Positions 51,273-57,532 of a stretch of DNA of 57,532 nt are shown here, in pieces. The notes beneath the pieces are model-generated. The model worked only from the letters and a program-made list of their open reading frames with translations. It was not told where the DNA came from and did not search any database. Within the stretch, counting starts at the first letter, position 1, and each line of letters begins with the position of its first letter. The position numbers were made by a program, and so were the translations under genes. This DNA comes from an uncultured Pleomorphomonas sp. (GTDB taxonomy: Bacteria; Pseudomonadota; Alphaproteobacteria; Rhizobiales; Pleomorphomonadaceae): the NCBI GenBank assembly GCA_937868725.1, contig CALMMQ010000070.1:1-57532 (forward strand). The letters are read 5' to 3'.

Positions 51273-52442
51273 TCAGGACCGCCGCTGCGGCAGATCGTCG
51301 ATGAAGCGGCGGGCCAACGCCAGCGACACGAAGCCGATGAAGCTGAAGGCGATCATGGTGAGGTAGCTGCGATCGCCGAGCATCGGCCAGACGCGACCGG
51401 CCAGCGCCGTCGCCACCGCCATCGATATGCCGTTGAACACCACATACGCGCCCTGCCCCGAGGCGACGCGCTGCGGCGGCACGACGGTGCGGATGAAGCG
51501 GGTGAGGCCGATATGGGCCACCGCGAAGGTGGCGGCGTGCGACAGCTGCAGCAGCGCCGTTGGCACCGTGCCGAAATCGACCGACGAAGCCAGCCAGCGC
51601 GCCATGGCGACAACGGTGCCGAACAGCATCAATGTTGTCGGCCGCAGCGTCTGCGGCAGCCGCCAGGCGACGGCGAACAGGCCAATCTCGGCCAGCACCC
51701 CCAGCGCCCAGAACACGCCGATGGTAATATCGCTGTAGCCGCGCGCCTGCCAGGCCAGCGTTCCGAAACCGAACAGCGCCGCATGGCTGGCCTGATTGAC
51801 GGCGTGGCCGAACACCACCGCCAGGAACGCCGGACGCCACAGCACCGCCGCCGAGGCGGCCGACGTCACGCCCATGGCGACCGGTTTTGGCACCGGAATG
51901 AGCGGGGCGGCACAAGTGGTGATGACAAAGCTCGCCAGGATGAGCGCGTAGATGGCCCAGGCCCCGGCGTGGGCCAGCACGACGCCGCCGAGCAGGTTGC
52001 CCGCCACGAACGAGGCCGAGCCCCAGAGGCGCATGCGGCCATAATCGCCCATGCCGGCCCGTTCGAGCAGGATGGCAAAGGCATCGGCCAGGGGGCCGAT
52101 GCAATAGGACAGCACCAGCATCAGCGAGCCGGTCACCACCACCAGGGCATGGTCGCTGACAAGCCCGAGCAGGATGGCCGCCAGCAGCGTCAAGGCGACA
52201 AGCCCGCCCATCACCAGACGGCGATCACGCGCCCGATCGGAGAGACCGCTGACCACCGGCATGGTGAACACGCGCATGACCTGCGGTATCGCCAGTACAA
52301 GGGCGATTTCCTGTCCCGACAACCCGCGCGAGGAAAGAAGAACCGGAAAGAACGGCATGATGATGCCGTTGACGAAAAAAGCCACGGCAAAGAACAGCGC
52401 CATCAGATGCGACGGGGCAAAACGCAGGATAAATCTTGTCAC
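51273..52442 (-). CDS. MFS transporter (HcaT / phenylpropionate-permease-like)
   Basis: 389 residues from a GTG at 52442; an ATG about 14 codons later is an alternative. Twelve hydrophobic segments are visible, with the conserved loop RARDRR after helix 2-3 and RLWGS. The N-terminal half resembles the MFS_1_like group that contains 3-phenylpropionate transporters and HsrA-like proteins. It is convergent with the epimerase gene (6 bp apart) and may import murein peptides, but the substrate is unknown. Confidence 0.78.
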   Translation of the reverse strand: MTRFILRFAPSHLMALFFAVAFFVNGIIMPFFPVLLSSRGLSGQEIALVLAIPQVMRVFTMPVVSGLSDRARDRRLVMGGLVALTLLAAILLGLVSDHALVVVTGSLMLVLSYCIGPLADAFAILLERAGMGDYGRMRLWGSASFVAGNLLGGVVLAHAGAWAIYALILASFVITTCAAPLIPVPKPVAMGVTSAASAAVLWRPAFLAVVFGHAVNQASHAALFGFGTLAWQARGYSDITIGVFWALGVLAEIGLFAVAWRLPQTLRPTTLMLFGTVVAMARWLASSVDFGTVPTALLQLSHAATFAVAHIGLTRFIRTVVPPQRVASGQGAYVVFNGISMAVATALAGRVWPMLGDRSYLTMIAFSFIGFVSLALARRFIDDLPQRRS

Positions 52443-52583
52443 GTCGATGGCTCGGGATAAACTCGTTGTGAAGGATTCGCTCCGATCATCGGGCGAATCG
52501 TCGCGAAGTGCGTTGTCCGGGCATACCGGTCGGGCTAGCATACGCGCCAGCAACGGAACTACCACGGGGTCTGCGGCGAAAAT

Positions 52584-53891
52584 ATGGATAATTCGCAAGC
52601 ACTCACGCCTCTGCGCAAGTCCGACTACGAAGCCATCGAAGCCGCCGTCATGGAGACGGAAAAGGGCCGCTGGTTCCTGGCCGAATATGCCAGCCGGCAT
52701 CGAGCCGCCGACACCGACGAGGTGCTTGGAGCCATCGCCCGCCTTGAGGGCATGCTGAAGCGCGAGCGCCGTCCGGACGCCGACCGCATTCGTCTCGACA
52801 TCGGCGAGATGAAGTCGGCCATCGAGCGCACCAAGCTTGAGATTGCCCAGATCAAGAGTGACGGCCATAGCCCGCTCAACCGCTTCGACCGCGCGTCCAA
52901 CGAGCTCGACGCCATCGTCGAGCAGACCGAGGCGGCCACTTCGGAAATTCTCGGTGCCGCCGAGAAGGTGCAGGAAATCGCCTTCACCATGCGCGAGGCC
53001 GGCCTGCCGGACCAGTTCTGCGACGACATCGAGAACCTGACGACCACCATCTACATGGCCTGTTCGTTCCAGGATCTGACCGGCCAGCGGACGCAGAAGG
53101 TGGTGCAGGTGCTGCGCTACCTCGAAAACCGCATCAACGCCATGATCGACATCTGGGGCATGGACGAAGAGGAAGTGGTGTCCTCATCGTCCAAGGCGCG
53201 GGCGCCGATCAACCCGCAGGACCGCCGGCCCGACGCCCACCTGCTCAACGGCCCCGCCCTGTCCGGCGAAGGCATCGAGCAGACTGTGGTCGACAACCTC
53301 ATGGTCGAAGACGAGGAGGCTGACGAGGCCGCGCTGGTCAGCGTGGCCAATCACGCCATCGATCACATGGACTTCGACCGCATCGACGCCATGTCGGCCC
53401 TCGACACCAATCCGCTGGCGGCCCCCGACCTGGCGGTCGACGCCGACGGCCAGATCGACTTCGACGCCATTGTCGTGCCCAAGGATGCCAACGGTCAGAT
53501 CGACTTCGACGCCATCGTCGTCGATGGCGCCGATGAAGTCGCCGTCAGCGCCACGCCGCCGGCCGGCGCCGCCGCCGAAGAAGATGACGTGCTGCACTTC
53601 GATCCCGATGGCCGCAGCACCGTGACCGAGGTCGACGTCGACGACGTCATGGCCGAGGTGATCGACGCCGATGCCACGCCGCTCGCCGCCGACCTGACGG
53701 TCGGGGCCGAAGCGCCGGTTGCCGAGGACGAGATTTCCGAGGAAGAGCTGGCCATCGCTCACGATGCCGTCGACGACGCCATCGGCGCACTCAAGGAAGT
53801 CACGGAAATTGCCCGGGCCAAGACGGCCGAGGGCGTCGACGATCCCTTCGAGAAGATGACCAAGGTCGAGCGTCAGGCCCTGTTTTCCTGA
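52584..53891 (+). CDS. CheZ-like chemotaxis phosphatase with acidic tail
   Basis: 435 residues. Residues 10-195 are a long helical domain with the CheZ motif SFQDLTGQ (161-168); Asp164 and Gln168 correspond to the residues that dephosphorylate CheY-P. Residues about 200-435 are an acidic Asp/Ala/Val-rich extension with an internal repeat. E. coli CheZ is 214 residues, so the tail doubles the size. Ends with a conserved-looking FEKMTKVERQALFS segment. The gene is divergent from the MFS gene and its last 19 bp overlap the GT4 gene on the other strand. Confidence 0.8.
   Translation: MDNSQALTPLRKSDYEAIEAAVMETEKGRWFLAEYASRHRAADTDEVLGAIARLEGMLKRERRPDADRIRLDIGEMKSAIERTKLEIAQIKSDGHSPLNRFDRASNELDAIVEQTEAATSEILGAAEKVQEIAFTMREAGLPDQFCDDIENLTTTIYMACSFQDLTGQRTQKVVQVLRYLENRINAMIDIWGMDEEEVVSSSSKARAPINPQDRRPDAHLLNGPALSGEGIEQTVVDNLMVEDEEADEAALVSVANHAIDHMDFDRIDAMSALDTNPLAAPDLAVDADGQIDFDAIVVPKDANGQIDFDAIVVDGADEVAVSATPPAGAAAEEDDVLHFDPDGRSTVTEVDVDDVMAEVIDADATPLAADLTVGAEAPVAEDEISEEELAIAHDAVDDAIGALKEVTEIARAKTAEGVDDPFEKMTKVERQALFS
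53448..53522 (+). repeat. 45-bp-period repeat in CheZ-like tail
   Basis: A 30-bp unit encoding GQIDFDAIVV occurs at 53448-53477 and again at 53493-53522, separated by 15 bp. A third, degraded copy may lie upstream (MDFDRIDAMSAL region). Confidence 0.85.
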
Positions 53892-54946
53892 GTGATCGGC
53901 GGCCAGTCCGCCGGTCGGGCCTCACCGTTGGCTACGCGAACGTTGACGAGGAACTGCTCGGCGGCGCGGCGCCAGCTGTACTGCAGCGCCAGTTGCCGCG
54001 CGGCCTCGCGGTCAAGATCGAGCGCGGCAAGCGCAGCCCGACCCAGGTTTTCGTCGAGCACGCCGGCCCCCGTGCCGCCGACGATGTCGATCGGCCCCAT
54101 CACCGGATAAGCCGCCACCGGTAGGCCGGAGGACAAGGCCTCCAGCAGCACGTTGCCGAACGTGTCGGTGCGCGAGGGAAACACGAACACGTCGGCCGAA
54201 GCATAGGCTCGCGCCAACGCCTCGCCGAACAGTGCGCCAGTGAAGGTGACGGCCGGATAGTGCCGCTCCAGGCTGGCCCTGGCCGGTCCGTCGCCCACCA
54301 CCACCTTCGAGCCCGGCAGATCGAGGTCGAGAAAGGCCTCAAGGTTCTTCTCGACGGCGACGCGGCCGACGTTGATGAAGATCGGGCGCGGCAGGTCGAA
54401 CACGCTCTCGGCTTGCGGACGCGGCCGGAACAGATCGGCGTCGATGCCGCGCGACCAGTGCATCAGGTTGCGGAAGCCGCGCGCTTCAAGTTCGCGGGCC
54501 AGCGATTCGGTCGCCACCATGCAGCCGGCGCCGCCGTTGTGGAAGCGCCGCACCAACGCGTAGAGCAGCCGCTGCGGCACGGGAAAGCGCGCCGACACGT
54601 ATTCGGGAAAGCGGGTGTGGTAGCTGGTCGTGAACGGCATGCCGTGGCGGCGGCACCAGCGGCGCGCCTTGAGCCCCAGCGGTCCCTCGGTGGCGATGTG
54701 CACGTAGGCCGGCTGGCCGCGCTCGATCTCGCGCGCCACCGTGCGATAGCTGGCGATGGCCAGACGGATTTCCGGGTAGCTCGGCATCGGCAACGTCCGG
54801 AACGAAGCCGGCGTTACCATGGTCACTTCGGCGCCAAGCCGTCCCAGTTCCAGGTTGGTGCGCTCGATCGACCGGACGACGCCATTGACCTGCGGGTGCC
54901 AGGCGTCGGTGACCACCGTGATGCGGGTCGGCAGGGAGGCGCTCAT
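53873..54946 (-). CDS. Family 4 glycosyltransferase, Agt-like glycolipid synthase
   Basis: 357 residues from the ATG at 54946, which overlaps the plcP-like stop (ATGA). GT-B fold: N-terminal TRITVVTDAWHPQVNGVVRS with the glycine-loop, C-terminal VGRVAVEKN and the Glu-x7-Glu type segment SRTDTFGNVLLEAL. It is the form found next to plcP genes and called Agt in marine and rhizobial Alphaproteobacteria, where it puts a sugar on diacylglycerol when phosphate is scarce. Convergent with the CheZ-like gene, 19-bp overlap. Confidence 0.8.
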   Translation of the reverse strand: MSASLPTRITVVTDAWHPQVNGVVRSIERTNLELGRLGAEVTMVTPASFRTLPMPSYPEIRLAIASYRTVAREIERGQPAYVHIATEGPLGLKARRWCRRHGMPFTTSYHTRFPEYVSARFPVPQRLLYALVRRFHNGGAGCMVATESLARELEARGFRNLMHWSRGIDADLFRPRPQAESVFDLPRPIFINVGRVAVEKNLEAFLDLDLPGSKVVVGDGPARASLERHYPAVTFTGALFGEALARAYASADVFVFPSRTDTFGNVLLEALSSGLPVAAYPVMGPIDIVGGTGAGVLDENLGRAALAALDLDREAARQLALQYSWRRAAEQFLVNVRVANGEARPADWPPITQENRA

Positions 54947-55746
54947 TCGGCCGCCTCGGCCGAGGCGAGCGTTACGACCTGCGTCCCACCCGCCGCCGCT
55001 GCCGTCCAGCGGATGATCTCCATGTGGCCGTCGTGGTGCTCGGCCACCGCCGTGCAGCTCTCCACCCAGTCGCCGGTGTTGACGTAGGTGATGCCGGCCA
55101 TGTCGCGGATGGCGGCATGGTGGATGTGGCCACAGACGACGCCGTCGGCCCCCACCTTGCGCGCTTCCTGCGTCAGCGCTTCCTCGAAAGCGCCGATGAA
55201 GCTGACGGCGTTCTTGACCTTGAGCTTGGCCCAGGCCGACAGCGACCAGTACGGCAGGCCGCAGGCCCGCCGGATACGGTTGAACCAGGTATTGGCCCAG
55301 AGAGCGAAATCGTAGGCCCAATCGCCGAGATAGGCCAGCCAACGGGCGTGACGCACCACCACGTCGAACTGGTCGCCGTGGATCACCAGCAGCCGGCGGC
55401 CGTCGGCGGTCTCGTGAATGGCCCGGTCCATCACCTCGACGCCGCCGAAGTGAGTGCCTAGGTAGTCGCGCAGGAACTCGTCGTGGTTGCCGGTGATGTA
55501 GACGAGACGGGCGCCCTTGCGCGCCTTGCGCAGCAGCTTCTGCACCACGTCGTTGTGGGCCTGGCTCCAGAACCACGACCGACGCATGCGCCAGCCGTCG
55601 ACGATGTCGCCGACCAGATAGATGGTCTCGGCTTCATGCAGGCGCATGAAGTCGATCAGGAGCTCGGCCTGACAGTCGCGCGTCCCAAGATGAATGTCGG
55701 ACAGAAACAGAGCCCGCAGATTTCTGGTAGTATTCATATCGGACAT
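54943..55746 (-). CDS. plcP: PlcP-like metallophosphoesterase (phospholipase C of phosphate starvation)
   Basis: 267 residues. Calcineurin-like motifs are complete: DIHLG (Asp17, His19), GDIVDGW (Asp47), GNHDE (Asn87, His88), HGDQFD (His123), GHIHH (His207, His209). The family is often annotated LpxH-like, but next to an Agt-type gene and behind a PHO box it matches PlcP of Sinorhizobium, which splits phosphatidylcholine to give diacylglycerol. LpxH-type activity cannot be excluded by sequence alone. First gene of a two-gene operon. Confidence 0.8.
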   Translation of the reverse strand: MSDMNTTRNLRALFLSDIHLGTRDCQAELLIDFMRLHEAETIYLVGDIVDGWRMRRSWFWSQAHNDVVQKLLRKARKGARLVYITGNHDEFLRDYLGTHFGGVEVMDRAIHETADGRRLLVIHGDQFDVVVRHARWLAYLGDWAYDFALWANTWFNRIRRACGLPYWSLSAWAKLKVKNAVSFIGAFEEALTQEARKVGADGVVCGHIHHAAIRDMAGITYVNTGDWVESCTAVAEHHDGHMEIIRWTAAAAGGTQVVTLASAEAAE

Positions 55747-56087
55747 TTCTTCGAAGGACCGCAGTGCGAATCCTCTCCCCGAGGCATCAGACCGGAACGC
55801 TCGTAACCTTTCTCCACCAAAGCCTTCTCAGTTTTATGACAGTGAACGCCGGCTCTCCCGGCCCGTTGTCACCACGCCGGCGCCGGCAGCGGCAGCGCCA
55901 GCGGCGGCAGGGTTAATTTTTGCTGAACGGACTCCGGATTTCTCACCAGAAAGAAAAATCTATGTAAGTCACGAGATCAGTTTCGTGCCATTACGCCGAA
56001 AATCATGGCTCGATAAACAGTCGATTAATGTAGGCCACGCAATGTATTGCAGCGGACCACGATATCGCCAGAAAAGGCCAGGTTGAG
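55747..56087. other. 341-bp divergent intergenic region (plcP / sensor gene)
   Basis: No gene is supported. It holds the PHO box on the plcP side and an AT-rich stretch (55915-56040) that could provide the promoter of the sensor gene. No terminator is seen. Confidence 0.5.
55825..55842 (-). promoter_or_regulatory. PHO box upstream of plcP-agt
   Basis: On the minus strand CTGTCATAAAACTGAGAA matches the PhoB consensus CTGTCATAWAWCTGTCAY at 15 of 18 positions, including the whole first half and the spacer. It lies about 79 bp upstream of the plcP start and points towards it. Confidence 0.65.
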
Positions 56088-57491
56088 ATGTCTACGGCTC
56101 TTGGTGCAACGCCCCCCATGCAGGAAGCGCCCTCCAGTCCCTCCGCCCCGGTGAGGCTGTTCTCGCCGGGCGTCCTGCGGCGCCTGACCTTCCGCCTGAC
56201 GACGCTGATGGCCCTCGCTCTGTTCGGCGTCGTCTGGACCGCCAGCTACCTCTACCTGCAGCTCGACCGCGAGAAGACCATCGAGGCGGCGGTGGCCAAC
56301 ACCACCAACATGGCGCGCGTGTTCCAGTCGCACGTCGCCCGCTCGATCAAGGATATCGACCAGACCATTCTGTTCCTGCGCCAGTCCTACCAGTCCGATC
56401 CCGCCGGCTTCGACCTGCCCGCCTGGACCAGCAATTCCTACCTGCTGCATGACCTGGTGCTGCAGATTTCGCTGATCGGCAAGGACGGTATGCTGCTGAC
56501 GACCAACATCGTCCGCAACCCCGACCACGTCGACCTCAGCGATCGCGTGCACTTCAAGGTCCACGCCACCTCGCAGGACGACAAGCTGTTCATCTCCAAG
56601 CCGGTGCTCGGCCGCGCCTCCGGCAAGTGGTCGATCCAGATCACCCGCCGCGTGTCGGCGCCCGACGGCAGCTTCGGCGGCGTGCTCGTCGCCTCGATGG
56701 ACCCCTACTACCTCTCCGGCATCTTCGATCAGATGGACCTCGGTCGCGAAGGCGCCATCACGCTCCTCGACACCGACGGCATCATCCTCGCCCGCGCCGG
56801 CCTCAACAACGACACGCTCGGCCAGTCGGTGGCCAATTCCGAGCTGTTCAAGGCAGCGCAGGGGCCCCAGGGCGTGCTGTTCGGACCCGACCCGATCACC
56901 AGTGCTGCCAAGATCGTCAGCTATCGCCGTCTCGACGGCTTCCCGCTGATCGTCTCCGCCTCGATGAATGAAGGCGAAGTGCTGGCCGCCCACAGCAACC
57001 GCAGCCAGATGGTCATCTGGCTGGCCATCGGCCTCAGTCTGGCCATCGCCCTCGTCACCGTGTCGAGCGCCCTGCACGACCTCAAGCTGATGCGGGCCCA
57101 GGCCGCCCAGCGCGACAGCGAGCGCCAGGCCGCCGAAAAGAGCGCCGAGCTCGAAGCGACGCTTGCCAACATGAGCCAGGGCATCATCATGTGCGACGCC
57201 GCCGGTTCGCTGCGCGTGTTCAACGATCGCGCCGTCGAGTTCCTGCATCTGTCGCGGTCGGTGGCCGTTGGCCACAAACTGCCGGCCGAAGCCGCCATCC
57301 TCCTCGGCAAGGCGCGTCCGACCATCTCGATCGCCCCGGTCGGCAAGGAGATCGTTCTGCCCGACGGCAGTGACGCCGAACTGGTCGCCCGTCGGCTCAC
57401 CGATGGCGGCATCCTCTACACGCTGACGGCCATCGCCCCCACCCGCGCCAACACGGTGGAGCGATCCCGGTCGATGCCTGCGACGACCTGA
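56088..57491 (+). CDS. dCache-PAS membrane sensor without output domain
   Basis: 467 residues. Membrane segments at about 37-57 and 308-328 enclose a periplasmic double-Cache domain. A short coiled coil (330-355) and a PAS domain (about 355-450, beginning LEATLANMSQGIIMCD) follow, and the protein stops shortly after. This architecture normally continues into GGDEF, EAL or a histidine kinase; here the stop at 57489-57491 leaves none. It could signal through a partner encoded beyond the window, or be a truncated relative. Confidence 0.75.
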   Translation: MSTALGATPPMQEAPSSPSAPVRLFSPGVLRRLTFRLTTLMALALFGVVWTASYLYLQLDREKTIEAAVANTTNMARVFQSHVARSIKDIDQTILFLRQSYQSDPAGFDLPAWTSNSYLLHDLVLQISLIGKDGMLLTTNIVRNPDHVDLSDRVHFKVHATSQDDKLFISKPVLGRASGKWSIQITRRVSAPDGSFGGVLVASMDPYYLSGIFDQMDLGREGAITLLDTDGIILARAGLNNDTLGQSVANSELFKAAQGPQGVLFGPDPITSAAKIVSYRRLDGFPLIVSASMNEGEVLAAHSNRSQMVIWLAIGLSLAIALVTVSSALHDLKLMRAQAAQRDSERQAAEKSAELEATLANMSQGIIMCDAAGSLRVFNDRAVEFLHLSRSVAVGHKLPAEAAILLGKARPTISIAPVGKEIVLPDGSDAELVARRLTDGGILYTLTAIAPTRANTVERSRSMPATT

Positions 57492-57532
57492 GCCGCCACG
57501 CCGGCCCCCCAACGCAAACGGCCCGCCTTTCG

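Noticed and set aside
1-57532. CRISPR arrays, insertion sequences, integrase or attachment sites, rRNA, tRNA
   Set aside because: None seen: no regularly spaced direct repeats outside coding repeats, no transposase or integrase frame, and no complete tRNA or rRNA sequence.

Overview
The window is high-GC DNA from a motile alphaproteobacterium, most likely of the order Hyphomicrobiales (Rhizobiales). The lineage call rests on alphaproteobacterial flagellar accessory genes (FliX, FlbT, FlaF, CheL/FlbY-type proteins, DUF6468, MotE), sites matching the CtrA consensus TTAA-N7-TTAAC, and a 2210-residue protein that looks like the Growth Pole Ring protein of polar-growing Rhizobiales. The genus cannot be fixed from the sequence.

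Layout. (1) 1-4465, minus strand: fliL, fliM, a DUF6468 gene, motE and a truncated secreted-protein gene, nearly all overlapping or close-packed. (2) 4786-8087, plus: flgF-flgG-flgA-flgH behind a -24/-12 (sigma-54) promoter. A striking array of hairpins follows, then dksA and fliX on minus. (3) 9596-11528, plus: flgI-cheL-flbY/flgN behind a second -24/-12 promoter, then a FlaG-like gene. (4) 12225-23169: an 11-gene block for surface glycan or polyol-phosphate synthesis. It holds a cytidylyltransferase-like enzyme, a HAD phosphatase, a methyltransferase, a TagF-like transferase with a coiled-coil N-terminus, a GT2 glycosyltransferase, a UDP-galactopyranose mutase, an unrecognised protein and four tandem paralogous DxD glycosyltransferases. 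The block is enclosed by flagellar genes and ends 322 bp before the first flagellin. (5) 23492-27518: three flagellin genes, flbT and flaF. (6) 27745-32808, minus: flgE-flgK-flgL behind a third -24/-12 promoter. (7) 33018-38334: YcjF/YcjX-type pair, SixA-type phosphatase, PuuA-like glutamine synthetase, [2Fe-2S] ferredoxin and an Hpt protein. (8) 38980-45612: the giant GPR-like protein. (9) 45692-50063, minus: an Mla/MCE phospholipid transporter (mlaE-mlaF-mlaD-lipoprotein). (10) 50286-53891: dipeptide epimerase, MFS transporter, CheZ-like phosphatase. (11) 53873-55746, minus: a plcP-agt-type lipid-remodelling pair with a PHO box upstream. (12) 56088-57491: a dCache-PAS sensor with no output domain.

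Regulation reads like the Caulobacter flagellar hierarchy. CtrA-type boxes lie before fliL, fliX and the tandem glycosyltransferases, with weaker ones near the flagellins and the GPR-like gene. Sigma-54 promoters precede flgF, flgI and flgE, and two of these have inverted CGGCA-N5-TGCCG elements about 45-110 bp upstream that resemble FlbD (ftr) enhancers. FliX itself couples assembly to FlbD in Caulobacter. The consensus CtrA box before the glycosyltransferase operon, plus its position against the flagellins, suggests that the embedded glycan block modifies flagellin or another envelope structure in step with flagellum assembly. That is the main candidate for an undescribed system here.
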